From positions 2,294,001 through 2,358,000 of the forward strand of contig NZ_CP015163.1 in assembly GCF_003312875.1 (NCBI RefSeq): 64,000 bases of DNA. The letters run 5' to 3'. Of this stretch, positions 22,587 to 31,153 are shown piece after piece. Numbering within the stretch: position 1 is the stretch's first letter; the number at the start of each line of letters is the position of its first letter. The DNA comes from Amycolatopsis albispora (GTDB taxonomy: Bacteria > Actinomycetota > Actinomycetes > Mycobacteriales > Pseudonocardiaceae). The notes beneath the pieces were generated by a model. That model saw only the letters and a program-made list of their open reading frames with translations. It had not been told where the DNA came from and made no database searches. A program made the position numbers and the translations under genes.

Positions 22587-22976
22587 CTAGCCGGGGGCAC
22601 CAACTTCATATTCGCCTTCGTCGGTCTTCACGGTGATCGGCACGCTGCGCTGCTCGGCACCGACCTGCGCCTGGCAGTCGAAGGTGTGCCCGGCGCGGAC
22701 CGGCTGCCCCGGCGGGCACACCACCGCGCCGAGATCGGTGATCTCGAAGCTCTGCGTGAGCACCTGCCGCACGCCCTGCGCCACCGCGCCGTGGTCGAAC
22801 AGCTTCGGCTGCGGGCTGAAGCTCACCGGGGTGGCCGAGGTGGTGGTGACGGGCGGGGGTGGAACGGACGAGGCGGCGGGCGGCGGCGCCGGTGACTCGG
22901 GTGCGCTTTCACAGCCCGCCTGCACCCCGGCCAGTACCGTCACGGCCAACCCGAGTACGAGTAGGCGCTGCCGCAC
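22587..22976 (-). CDS. DUF4333 lipoprotein, copy 1
   Basis: The product is 129 residues. The signal peptide RQRLLVLGLAVTVLAGVQAG is followed by C22, a lipobox with unusual Gln at -3. A Ser/Pro/Thr linker leads to a DUF4333 domain (about 60-129): VAQGVRQVLTQSFEITDLGA, VVCPPGQPVRAGHTFDCQAQ and RSVPITVKTDEGEYEVG. The two domain cysteines probably form a disulfide outside the membrane. The function of DUF4333 is unknown. It lies between the two Eis genes and is the lipoprotein counterpart of the membrane-anchored DUF4333 protein at 24269-24994. Confidence 0.85.
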   Translation of the reverse strand: MRQRLLVLGLAVTVLAGVQAGCESAPESPAPPPAASSVPPPPVTTTSATPVSFSPQPKLFDHGAVAQGVRQVLTQSFEITDLGAVVCPPGQPVRAGHTFDCQAQVGAEQRSVPITVKTDEGEYEVGAPG

Positions 22977-23009
22977 GCGTGCACCCCCGCTGTCCGTTGA
23001 TCGGCAAGG

Positions 23010-24227
23010 TCAGAAAAAGGTACCGCACCAGGGCGCACTCCGCGTGCCGAACAGGTCGTCCGCGACGGCGGGAGCCGTCGCGTCGATGGCCTCCAGCCGC
23101 CCGGCCGTCGCCAGCGCCTCGGCCCGCCACGTGCCGAGGTAGAGCATCGCCAGCTCGGTGACGCCGATGCGCAGCTGCGCGGGCCGCTCGGTGCGGGTGA
23201 CGGTGCCGTCGCTGCCGCCGTCGATCAGGTACCGGCCCGCGTTCGACGGCAGGACCGGGTCGGTCACCTCCAGCACCAGCGAACCCGGCCCGTACCCACG
23301 GGCGGACAACGCGGCGGGCACGTCGACCAGCCGCAGCCACAGCTCGTCCGGTTCCCCGGTGGTCTGGCAACTGCGCGGGTCCTCGAACATCAGCCGCGCC
23401 GGGTCGCCGAGCGGGCGGTACGAAGCGGAAATCTGGTCGACCAGGTCGACACCCGTCAGGTAGCGCCACAGCGCGCCGTGCGCGGTGTCGTTCGCCGCGT
23501 GCAGCATGTCCAGGCGCAGCACGCTTTCCGAGTCGAAGATGCGGTCGGCGGAGTAGACGGCGAAACCGTCGGGACCGTTTTCGCCGTGGTGCACCACGGT
23601 CACCACGGGCTTGTCACCGCGGCGGAACCCGGCTTCGCACCCGGCCCACCAGTGCTCGCTCCTGGTCAGGTGACCGGGTCCGTGTGCCGGGAGACCCGCG
23701 TAGAGCCCCGGCAGGCGTTCGATCGCCTCGTCGAGGTCCAGCAGCTCGATTTCCCCGCCACGCGGCACTTCCGGCCGCAGCGCCGCCCGGCGAGTGTCCA
23801 CTGTGTACGAACGTGCGAGGGTGGTGACGCCGTAGCCGAAGCGGCCGTAGATCCGGCCTTCGGTGGCGTACAGCCCGGCGATCGGCACACCGCGCGCGGC
23901 GAAGTCGTCGAACTGCGTGCGCATCAGCTCGCTCAGCACCCCGCGGCGCGTGCGGTCCGGCCGCACGGCCACGCCGGTGACCGCGGCGAACGGCACCCGC
24001 CGCCCACCCGGCACGGTCAGCTCCAGATCCATCGACCGGGCGGTGCCGATCGGGCGGTCGTCCCCGGCGCCGAACACGCCGAGCGTGCGGCCTGGCTGCT
24101 GGGTGCGGGCGCCGGTGCGCGCCCATTCTTCGTCGCTGGACGGGCCGAGGTGCAGTGCGGCGCGGAACAACCGCTGCGCCGCCCGTACCTCGTCCTCGCC
24201 GAGCACGCGCGGGGTGTGGTCAGTCAT
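23010..24227 (-). CDS. Eis-type GNAT N-acetyltransferase, copy 2
   Basis: The product is 405 residues from ATG 24227, colinear with copy 1 over its whole length. Matching segments are VTGVAVRPDRTRRGVLSELM, IYGRFGYGV, GVTELAMLYLGTWRAEALA and the final PWCGTFF (PWCGTYF in copy 1). The domains and catalytic C-terminal Phe are as in Eis. It follows the second DUF4333 gene by 41 bases. Sequence divergence between the copies is clear, so the duplication is old or one copy was acquired separately; both look intact. Different substrates for the two copies are possible. Confidence 0.92.
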   Translation of the reverse strand: MTDHTPRVLGEDEVRAAQRLFRAALHLGPSSDEEWARTGARTQQPGRTLGVFGAGDDRPIGTARSMDLELTVPGGRRVPFAAVTGVAVRPDRTRRGVLSELMRTQFDDFAARGVPIAGLYATEGRIYGRFGYGVTTLARSYTVDTRRAALRPEVPRGGEIELLDLDEAIERLPGLYAGLPAHGPGHLTRSEHWWAGCEAGFRRGDKPVVTVVHHGENGPDGFAVYSADRIFDSESVLRLDMLHAANDTAHGALWRYLTGVDLVDQISASYRPLGDPARLMFEDPRSCQTTGEPDELWLRLVDVPAALSARGYGPGSLVLEVTDPVLPSNAGRYLIDGGSDGTVTRTERPAQLRIGVTELAMLYLGTWRAEALATAGRLEAIDATAPAVADDLFGTRSAPWCGTFF

Positions 24228-24268
24228 GCGTCGATCCTCGTCGGCACCGGGTGGCCGGTGCCACCCAA

Positions 24269-24994
24269 TTACTTCGGCGTGCCGACCTCGTAGGTGCCGT
24301 CCTCCTCGTTGACCACCTTGATCGGCACCGTCTTGGTGTCCCCGCCGATCTTGGCCTGGCAGTCGAACCCGGTGCCGTTCTTGACTTCCTGGCTCTCCGG
24401 GCAGGTCACCCCTTCGACGCCCTGCACCTGGTAGTTGTCGGTGAGCACCTTCTTCACCGCGTCCTGCATGGCGACGTTGTCGAAGACCTTCTTGTTGAAC
24501 GGCGCCGGCCAGACCAGCAGCGCCACCGCGACCAGCGCGATCACCACCACCGCGCCGAGCCCGATCCACAGCCCCTTGCCGGACTTCTTGCCGGCCGGGG
24601 CCGGTGCCTGGCCGGGATAGCCCTGCTGCTGCTGGAAGTCGTACTGCGCGGTCTGGTTGTACTGCTGCTGGGGCTGCTGCGGCCCGGTCTGCGGGTAGCC
24701 GGGCTGCTGCTGGCCGTACTGCTGCTGATTGGGGTCGTAACCCGGCTGCTGCTGCGGATAACCCGGCGGCTGCTGCCCGTACTGCGGCTGCTGCGGCGGC
24801 TGCTGGCCGTACTGCTGGTTCGGGTCGTAGCCCGGCTGCTGCTGCGGGTAGCCGCCCTGCTGCGGGTAACCGGGCTGCTGCGGTGGCTGGGCCGGGAAGC
24901 CGCCCGATGGCGTGCCCTGCGGTGTTCCCCCGCCGTAGCCCGGCTGCTGCTGGGCCCACTGCTGGGGGTCGTTGCCGCCGTACGGCGTGCTCAT
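24269..24994 (-). CDS. Pro/Gln-rich single-pass membrane protein with DUF4333 domain, copy 2
   Basis: The product is 241 residues from ATG 24994. Residues 1-130 are Gln/Pro/Tyr/Gly-rich and presumably disordered in the cytoplasm, with the repeat [12 protein letters not shown] present twice. One membrane helix ([21 protein letters not shown]) near residue 145 leads to an external DUF4333 domain ([57 protein letters not shown]). Its place after helY matches Rv2091c of M. tuberculosis, which has the same layout (from memory). It is the anchored partner of Eis copy 2. Confidence 0.88.
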   Translation of the reverse strand: MSTPYGGNDPQQWAQQQPGYGGGTPQGTPSGGFPAQPPQQPGYPQQGGYPQQQPGYDPNQQYGQQPPQQPQYGQQPPGYPQQQPGYDPNQQQYGQQQPGYPQTGPQQPQQQYNQTAQYDFQQQQGYPGQAPAPAGKKSGKGLWIGLGAVVVIALVAVALLVWPAPFNKKVFDNVAMQDAVKKVLTDNYQVQGVEGVTCPESQEVKNGTGFDCQAKIGGDTKTVPIKVVNEEDGTYEVGTPK

Positions 24995-25093
24995 CTCTCG
25001 CCTCCGCGAATCCGGTGTGCTTCGTCCCCGGCGATCCAACCACAGGCCGGGGTGCAATTCACGTAACGAATGGCCTTTGCCCCGGGCCGTGCG

Positions 25094-27862
25094 TCACGTC
25101 CCGCCCGCCGCGACCACGCCGCGGCGCACCGCGCGCACCGCGTCCGCCGCCGTCGCCCCGACCGGATCGGCCTTGCCGAGCACGTCGCGGATCTGGTCCA
25201 GGATGTCGATGACCTGCCGTGACCAGCGCACGAAGTCACCGGCGGACAACTCCTGGCCGTTGGCCTCCGCCGAGGTCAGCACCTTCTCCAGCGACTCGCC
25301 CCGCGCCCACCGGTAAACCGGCCAGGCGAAGCCGGCGTCCGGTTCGCGGGTGCGGTCGAGCCGGTGCCTGCGCTCGTCTTCGGCCAGGTCCGACCACAGG
25401 CGCACGGTCTCCTGCCAGGCCTTGGTCACCGCGCCCTGCGGCAGCCGCGGCTCCCCCGCCGAATCACGGCGGGCCTCGAAGACCAGCGTGGAGACCACCG
25501 CGGCCAGCTCGGCCGGGTTGAGCCCGGACCACACGTCGTGGCGGATGCACTCCGCGGCGAGCAGGTCCGACTCGCTGTAGAGCCGCGCCAGCCGCTTGCC
25601 GTGCTCGTTCACCGGCGCCTCGGCGTCGTCGCTGAGGTACCCGCGTTCCGAGAGCAGGCGCAGGATCCGGTCGAACGCCCGCGCCAGCGAATGCGTTGTG
25701 GCCGCGACCTTCCGCTCCAGCTGGGCGTTTTCCGCGGCGAGCCGCTGGTAGCGCTCGACCCAGCGCAGGTTCGCCTCACGCTCGGCGAGGCCGTGGCTCG
25801 GGTGCGCGCGCAACGCCCGCCGCAGCGCGGCCAGCTCGCCGTCGTCGTTCGCCCCGGTACGCCGCTTTCCGCGCCCCGGCGGGGAAATCCCGGCGTTGCG
25901 CAGGCTGGAGGCGATGTCGCGGCGGGTTTTCGGCGAGCGCAGTTCGACGTGCTTGGGCAGCCGGATCCGGCCCAGCGACTCCACCGGCGCCGGGAAGTCG
26001 GCCACCGACAGCGGACCCGACCAGCGGTCCTCGGTGACCACCACCGGCCGCGGTTCACGCAGCGGGTCGAGCCCGGGATCGACCACCACGGCCAGCCCGG
26101 CGCGGCGGCCCTGCGGCACCGCGATCACGTCGCCCTTGCGCAGCTTCTCCAGCGACGCCGTGGTCTGCGCGCGGCGGGCCGAGGTGTTCTGGCGCACCAG
26201 CGCCTTTTCCCGGTCGGAGATCTTCTTCCGAAGCTCCACATAGGACAGCATCTCGTCGAAGTCGCCGGTGATGGCCTCGCGGTAGCCCTTGAGCGCCTCG
26301 GTGTTCTTCTCGATCCGGCGCGCGGTGCCGACCACCGACCGGTCCGCCTGGAACTGCGCGAACGACTGCTCCAGCAGCGTGCGCGCGTCCTCGGCGCCGA
26401 GCTGCGCGACCAGGTTGATCGCCATGTTGTAGCCGGGGCGGAACGACGAGCGCAGCGGATAGGTCCGCGTCGAGGCGAGCCCCGCGACCTGCTTCGGGTC
26501 CACGCCCGGCTGCCACACCACCACCGCGTGGCCCTCGACGTCGATCCCGCGGCGGCCCGCCCGCCCGGTCAGCTGCGTGTACTCGCCGGGCGTCAGGTCG
26601 ACGTGGGCCTCGCCGTTGTACTTGACCAGCTTCTCCAGCACCACCGTGCGCGCGGGCATGTTGATGCCCAGCGCCAGCGTCTCGGTGGCGAACACGACCT
26701 TCACCAGGCCGCGGACGAACAGCTCCTCGACGGTTTCCTTGAACGCGGGCAGCAGTCCGGCGTGATGGGAGGCGATGCCCTGCTCCAGCGCCTCACGCCA
26801 CTCCCAGAACCCGAGCACGCCCAGATCGCCCTCGGGCAGGTCGCCGGTGCGGTCGGCGATCACCCGGCGGACCTCGGCGGCTTCTTCCGGGGTGTTCAGC
26901 CGCAGCCCGGAGCGGGCGCACTGCGCCACCGCCGCATCGCAGCCCGCGCGCGAGAAGATGAACACGATCGCCGGGAGCAGCCCCGCGCCGTCGAGCTGCT
27001 CGACCACCTCGACGCGCGACGGCGGCCGGAACCGCGGCCCGCCCTGGAAGCCCCGTGGCCCGCCACGGCGGCCGCGGGCGTTCCGCAGCGCGTACGGCGA
27101 CGCGAACCGCGCGCCGACCTCCTCGACGCGCCGCAGCAGCGTCGGGTTCATCTGCAGCTCGGTGTCGCGGCCGCTGTCCCCGGCGAACAGGTCCAGCAGG
27201 CGGCCGCCGACCAGCATGTGCTGCCACAACGGCACCGGCCGGTGCTCGTCCACCACCACGGTGGTGTCACCGCGCACCGCGACCAGCCACTCGCCGAACT
27301 CCTCGGCGTTGCTCACCGTGGCGGACAGGCCGACCACCCGCACGTGCTCGGGCAGGTGCAGGATGACCTCCTCCCACACCGCGCCGCGGAACCGGTCGGC
27401 GAGGTAGTGCACCTCGTCCATCACCACGTACGCCAGCTCGTTGATGGTCGAGGACCCGGCGTAGAGCATGTTGCGCAGGACCTCGGTGGTCATCACCACG
27501 ATCTGCGCGCTGCCGTTGATCGCGGTGTCACCGGTGAGCAGGCCGACCGCGCCGGTGCCGTAGCGGGCCACCAGGTCCGCGTACTTCTGGTTCGACAGCG
27601 CCTTGATCGGCGTGGTGTAGAAGCACTTGCGGCCCTCGGCGAGCGCCAGGTGCACGGCGAACTCGCCGACCACGGTCTTCCCGGCGCCGGTCGGCGCGCA
27701 GACCAGCACCCCGTGCCCCTCCTCCAGCGCTTCGCACCCGCGGAGCTGGAAGTCGTCGAAGACAAAGGCGGATTCGGCCGCGAACCTGGCCAGCTGGGGA
27801 AACCTGGAGCGGCGCCTGGCCTGCCCGTAGGCTTCGGCAGGCGAGGGAGAGCTGTCGGACAC
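25094..27862 (-). CDS. helY: Ski2/Mtr4-like DEAD/DEAH-box helicase HelY
   Basis: The product is 922 residues. RecA-like domain 1 has Walker A APTGAGKT (56-63), the Walker B box DEVH (149-152) and motif III LSATVSNAEEFG. Domain 2 has ETLALGINMPARTVV and TGRAGRRGID. The C-terminal part is the DSHCT-type helical bundle of Ski2 helicases (TLVFEARRDSAGEPRLPQGA, FVRWSRQVIDILDQI). Actinobacterial HelY is thought to act in RNA processing. It is downstream of the tat genes, as in mycobacteria. ATG 27862 opens the protein, with 108 bases to the divergent zinc-ribbon gene. Confidence 0.95.
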   Translation of the reverse strand: MSDSSPSPAEAYGQARRRSRFPQLARFAAESAFVFDDFQLRGCEALEEGHGVLVCAPTGAGKTVVGEFAVHLALAEGRKCFYTTPIKALSNQKYADLVARYGTGAVGLLTGDTAINGSAQIVVMTTEVLRNMLYAGSSTINELAYVVMDEVHYLADRFRGAVWEEVILHLPEHVRVVGLSATVSNAEEFGEWLVAVRGDTTVVVDEHRPVPLWQHMLVGGRLLDLFAGDSGRDTELQMNPTLLRRVEEVGARFASPYALRNARGRRGGPRGFQGGPRFRPPSRVEVVEQLDGAGLLPAIVFIFSRAGCDAAVAQCARSGLRLNTPEEAAEVRRVIADRTGDLPEGDLGVLGFWEWREALEQGIASHHAGLLPAFKETVEELFVRGLVKVVFATETLALGINMPARTVVLEKLVKYNGEAHVDLTPGEYTQLTGRAGRRGIDVEGHAVVVWQPGVDPKQVAGLASTRTYPLRSSFRPGYNMAINLVAQLGAEDARTLLEQSFAQFQADRSVVGTARRIEKNTEALKGYREAITGDFDEMLSYVELRKKISDREKALVRQNTSARRAQTTASLEKLRKGDVIAVPQGRRAGLAVVVDPGLDPLREPRPVVVTEDRWSGPLSVADFPAPVESLGRIRLPKHVELRSPKTRRDIASSLRNAGISPPGRGKRRTGANDDGELAALRRALRAHPSHGLAEREANLRWVERYQRLAAENAQLERKVAATTHSLARAFDRILRLLSERGYLSDDAEAPVNEHGKRLARLYSESDLLAAECIRHDVWSGLNPAELAAVVSTLVFEARRDSAGEPRLPQGAVTKAWQETVRLWSDLAEDERRHRLDRTREPDAGFAWPVYRWARGESLEKVLTSAEANGQELSAGDFVRWSRQVIDILDQIRDVLGKADPVGATAADAVRAVRRGVVAAGGT

Positions 27863-27970
27863 GATCTCAGCGTTTCACACCAGCCCGCCGGCGCGCATTC
27901 GGCAGGCCGGGAACCAGCGGCGCGGCGGGTGCATCTCATCGGCATGATCGCTTCGAGAGGGGTCGCCGCG

Positions 27971-28543
27971 ATGGACACCGAGGAGACCGCGCCGTCACCG
28001 CTCGCGTGCCCGCAGTGCCGTGAGGTGGACCAGGTCCAGCACGTGCCGGCGGCGCACCAGGGCGGTCGGATGTCCTACCAGGGCCTCGGGCCCGCCTACA
28101 CGGGCAACACCGGCTACGCCACGCCGTACCACGGGGTGGCGACCAGCGCGGTGTCCTCGGCGCTGAACCCGATGCCGCCGGTGCGCGGCGCGAGCGGGTA
28201 CCTGGTGCTGGGGGTGCTCTCCACCATCTTCGCCGGCATCGCCCTGCTCGTCTCGCTCTCGCTCACCCTGGCCGGTGACGGGATGAGCGTGATCGGGCTG
28301 TTCTGGACCTGGATCTGGCCCGCCCTCGGCGTGGGCATGTCGGTACTGGGATACCTGCAGTACACGCACCGCAGCCGCGCGAACGCCGAGATGCGGCGTG
28401 GCTCGCAGCGGGTGCTCGACGTGTGGTCGCGGGCCTGGTTCTGCCACCGCTGCGGCGTGGTCTTCTTCCCCGACGGCGGGCAGGCCATCCCGCTGCCCGC
28501 GTTCCGCGCCTACCTGTGGCAGATCGGTGACTACCGCGTCTGA
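27971..28543 (+). CDS. Two-helix membrane protein with split CxxC zinc motifs
   Basis: The product is 190 residues from ATG 27971. It has an N-terminal CPQC motif near residue 13 and a second CHRC motif near residue 158, with two membrane helices between (YLVLGVLSTIFAGIALLVSL and LFWTWIWPALGVGMSVLGYL). Both CxxC pairs would be cytoplasmic if the helices form a hairpin, and together they could bind one zinc ion. The segment CHRCGVVFFPDGGQAIPLPA is conserved-looking. No function can be given. It is divergent from helY and overlaps the convergent kinase gene by 13 bases. Confidence 0.75.
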   Translation: MDTEETAPSPLACPQCREVDQVQHVPAAHQGGRMSYQGLGPAYTGNTGYATPYHGVATSAVSSALNPMPPVRGASGYLVLGVLSTIFAGIALLVSLSLTLAGDGMSVIGLFWTWIWPALGVGMSVLGYLQYTHRSRANAEMRRGSQRVLDVWSRAWFCHRCGVVFFPDGGQAIPLPAFRAYLWQIGDYRV

Positions 28544-29421
28544 TCGGCCTGAGCCCCGGCGAGGCGCAGTGCGCCCGGTACGCAGGTGATGGTGCGCGGC
28601 AGCATGCCCTGCGGTTCGCCGTCGGCGTAGGCGGGCCAGTCGGCGCCGTCGAGCACGACCTCGCGGGCCCGCAGCGTCCGCACCGCCGGGTGGCCGAGGT
28701 GCCGCCCGGCCCGCAGCCGCGGCAGCATGCGCACCAGCTCGGTGCGGCTCGCGCGGCCGACCAGGGTGACGTCGAACAGGCCGTCGTCCGGGCGCGCGTC
28801 CGGGCAGATCGGGATGCCGCCGCCGTAGAAGGTCGTGTTGCCGACGGCCACCATCGTCGCCTCGAGTTCCAGTGTGGTGTGCTCGGTGCGCACGCGCAGC
28901 GGTTTCGGGCGGAAGGCGGCCAGCTCGGCGACGATCGCCAGGTCGTAGCGGCGGGGGCCGCTCGGCCAGCGCAGCCGGTTCGCCCGCTCGCTGACCAGCG
29001 CGTCGAACCCGGCGCACAGCACCGTGCCGAACCACGCCTCCCCCACCCGGCCCAGGTCGACGCGCCGCTCCGAGCCGCTGAGAATGGCGTCGGCCGCGGC
29101 AAGCGGGTCGTCCGGGATGCCGAGCGCGCGGGCGAAGTCGTTGCCGGTGCCCGCCGGGACCAGGCCGAGCCGGACGTCACGGCCAGCGCAGAACTGCACG
29201 CCCTGGTGCGCGGCCCCGTCCCCGCCGAGCACCACGAGCAGGTCGAGCCCGGCCGCGGCCGAGGAGTGCATGAGCGCGCGCGACTCCTCGACGGTGTTCG
29301 CCACCAGCAGGTCCAGCCGGTCCACCCCGGCCCGCAGCCGCTCGGCCACCCGGCCCGCGACCCGCGCGGCGGCGCCGTGCCCGGACGCGGGGTGCACGGC
29401 CAGCGCGGCGTGCCCGGCCAC
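28531..29421 (-). CDS. Diacylglycerol/lipid kinase (DagK/YegS family)
   Basis: The product is 296 residues. The nucleotide-binding GGDG motif is in LLVVLGGDGAAHQGV, followed by GLVPAGTGNDFARALGIP and the second-domain strands MVAVGNTTFYGGGIPICPDA and DDGLFDVTLVG. The final Asp/Glu of the active site is probably in YADGEPQ. These cytoplasmic, membrane-associated enzymes phosphorylate diacylglycerol or related lipids. It is the last gene of the pafB-pafC-small protein-tatA-tatC series, 72 bases after tatC, and overlaps the convergent zinc-motif gene. Confidence 0.9.
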   Translation of the reverse strand: MAGHAALAVHPASGHGAAARVAGRVAERLRAGVDRLDLLVANTVEESRALMHSSAAAGLDLLVVLGGDGAAHQGVQFCAGRDVRLGLVPAGTGNDFARALGIPDDPLAAADAILSGSERRVDLGRVGEAWFGTVLCAGFDALVSERANRLRWPSGPRRYDLAIVAELAAFRPKPLRVRTEHTTLELEATMVAVGNTTFYGGGIPICPDARPDDGLFDVTLVGRASRTELVRMLPRLRAGRHLGHPAVRTLRAREVVLDGADWPAYADGEPQGMLPRTITCVPGALRLAGAQADQTR

Positions 29422-29493
29422 TAGGTTCCGTCCCCGCGGCGCACCCTGGACCTCGGCAGCGCGCGGCCTGGCGACCGGACTATGACAACGCTC

Positions 29494-30465
29494 CTAGGTG
29501 ATGTCGTCGGTGCTCGACTTGCCGCCGCGCTTGCCCTTGTCGGCGGGCACCGGCTCGGGTTCGTCGATGCTGCTCGGCGTGTACTCGAAGGGCGCTGCCT
29601 CGTCGTCGTCGAGCTGGTCCCAGCCCTCGTCCTGGCGGGCCTTGTCCAGCTTGCGGTCGTGGAACCGCGAGACCTGGATGGCCACCTCGCACAGCAGGGT
29701 CAGCGCCCCGGCCAGCGCGAGCATGGAGAACGGGTCGTTGCCCGGCGTGGCGAACGCGGCGAAGACGAACAACGCGAAGATGATGCCGCGCCGCCACTTC
29801 TTCAGCTGCGCGTACTTCAGCACGCCCACCTGGTTCAGCATCACGATCAGCAGCGGCAGCTCGAAGCTGACGCCGAAGATGATCAGCAGGGACAGCACGA
29901 ACGAGATGTACTTGTCACCGGCCAGCGCGGTGGCGAACTCGTCCCCGCCGAAGCCGACGAGCAGCGCCAGCGCGCCGGGGATGAGGAAGAACGCGAGATA
30001 GGCGCCGGCCGCGAACAACACGCTCGCGAAGCCGACGAAGGTCATCGCGTACTTGCGTTCCTTCGAGTACAGGCCCGGCGCGATGAACGCCCACAGCTGG
30101 TACAGCCACAGCGGCGCGACCAGCACCATGCCGGCCACGATGCCCACCTTCAGCTGGATCATGAAGGCTTCGAACGGCTGGGTCTGCAGCAGCGTGCAGC
30201 CGCGGTCCTCGAACTCGATCCGCACGTCCGAGGGCAGCGCGCAGTAGGGGCCGGTGATGATGTCACCGAGTGACGGGATCGGCCCCAGCTTCACCGCGAA
30301 CCAGATGAAGCCGAAGATGCCACCGGCCAGGATCGCCAGCAGCGCGTACCCGAGCCGCCGGCGGAACTCGTAGATGTGCTCGATGAGCGTCATCGTGCCG
30401 TCGGGATTGTGCCGACGGCTCCTCCTGCGCCGCTTGCTCTTGCGGCTGGTGCCCTCGTCCGCCAC
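29494..30465 (-). CDS. tatC: Sec-independent translocase subunit TatC
   Basis: The product is 323 residues with six predicted membrane helices. Conserved TatC segments are MTLIEHIYEFRRRLGYA (cap region with the Glu of the substrate site), TQPFEAFMIQLKVGIV, LYQLWAFIAPGLYSKERKYA and FGVSFELPLLIVMLNQVGVL. The long charged C-terminal tail (about 70 residues, ending SSTDDIT) is usual in actinobacteria. It forms the receptor core for twin-arginine substrates, such as the GH16 enzyme in this window. A strong hairpin separates it from tatA, which could lower its level relative to TatA. Confidence 0.95.
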   Translation of the reverse strand: MADEGTSRKSKRRRRSRRHNPDGTMTLIEHIYEFRRRLGYALLAILAGGIFGFIWFAVKLGPIPSLGDIITGPYCALPSDVRIEFEDRGCTLLQTQPFEAFMIQLKVGIVAGMVLVAPLWLYQLWAFIAPGLYSKERKYAMTFVGFASVLFAAGAYLAFFLIPGALALLVGFGGDEFATALAGDKYISFVLSLLIIFGVSFELPLLIVMLNQVGVLKYAQLKKWRRGIIFALFVFAAFATPGNDPFSMLALAGALTLLCEVAIQVSRFHDRKLDKARQDEGWDQLDDDEAAPFEYTPSSIDEPEPVPADKGKRGGKSSTDDIT

Positions 30466-30529
30466 TACGGGGTCCGTTCTTCTGCGCTACTGGAAGCTAC
30501 TGGGACTGGGGAGAAAGGGGACAGCGCCG

Positions 30530-30568
30530 GCGCGGCACCGGTGCGGCGGCCTGGCGCCGGTGCCGCGC
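30530..30568 (-). terminator. Hairpin between tatA and tatC (attenuator or 3'-end stabiliser)
   Basis: GCGCGGCACCGG (30530-30541) and CCGGTGCCGCGC (30557-30568) make a perfect 12-base stem with a 15-base loop, seven bases after the tatA stop. There is no U-run. In the tatA-tatC message it could partly stop RNA polymerase or protect the tatA 3' end, which suits the need for excess TatA. Confidence 0.55.
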
Positions 30569-30574
30569 GGGGGG

Positions 30575-30898
30575 TCAGCCCGCGTTCTTCGGCGTGTTGT
30601 CCGACGGCGTGGTGGCCGGCTGCTGCTTCTTCAGCTCGTCGAGCTGCCGCTGCAGGTCCGCGACCTGCTTGTCGGTGCCCGCCGGGGTCTGCGGCAGCGC
30701 CTTGGTCTCCGTGGCCGGGGTGGCGGTCTCGGCGGGCGCCTCCGGCGCCTCCTTGTCCTTGAGGTCCTTGGTCTCGGCCTTGAAGATCTTCATCGACTTG
30801 CCGATCGACCGCGCCGCGTCCGGCAGGCGCTTGGCACCGAACAGCAGGACGACGACCAGAACCAGGATGATCAGGTGCCACGGCTGCAGAGCGTTCAT
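30575..30898 (-). CDS. tatA: Sec-independent translocase subunit TatA
   Basis: The product is 107 residues. It has a short N-terminal membrane helix [20 protein letters not shown], with the FGxKRLP hinge, then the amphipathic helix [21 protein letters not shown] Glu/Pro/Thr-rich tail ends in a short coiled-coil-like segment. TatA polymerises with TatBC to let folded proteins cross the membrane. It follows an 11-base gap after the small membrane gene in the pafBC operon. No tatB is in the window, as in mycobacteria, where it lies elsewhere. Confidence 0.95.
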   Translation of the reverse strand: MNALQPWHLIILVLVVVLLFGAKRLPDAARSIGKSMKIFKAETKDLKDKEAPEAPAETATPATETKALPQTPAGTDKQVADLQRQLDELKKQQPATTPSDNTPKNAG

Positions 30899-30909
30899 CT
30901 CTGGCCTCC

Positions 30910-31134
30910 CTATCGCTCTATCGTGTGGATCTTACGCTGGCTTCGCCTTTGCGCGAAGGCGACTCCGAGCGCGGCCGACCGCGCCCGCAGCAACCCAGCA
31001 CGGTCACCGGCAGCCGTAGTCACCATGCTGGTGGTGCGGCGGAGCGTTCGCAAGCCTCGGCGCAGGCGAATCGCCACGGCCGCGAGCAGGACGAGCCCGA
31101 TCACCACGAGCACGATGCTCAGCATGTAGGACAC
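30910..31134 (-). CDS. Small bacteriocin-size single-pass membrane protein, conserved position
   Basis: The product is 74 residues. One N-terminal helix ([20 protein letters not shown]) is followed by a strongly basic cytoplasmic tail ([12 protein letters not shown]...[12 protein letters not shown]). No domain is recognised. It sits 19 bases after pafC and 11 bases before tatA on the same strand, so it is co-transcribed with both. The layout is like small basic membrane proteins that accompany tat genes in actinobacteria. It shows no sign of an immunity or toxin role beyond its size, and no function is proposed. Confidence 0.7.
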   Translation of the reverse strand: MSYMLSIVLVVIGLVLLAAVAIRLRRGLRTLRRTTSMVTTAAGDRAGLLRARSAALGVAFAQRRSQRKIHTIER

Positions 31135-31153
31135 GAGGACAACCGTACTGGAA

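Noticed and set aside
25364..27800. Long plus-strand open frame running into the zinc-motif gene
   Set aside because: It is antisense to helY. Only the part after ATG 27971 resembles a real protein.
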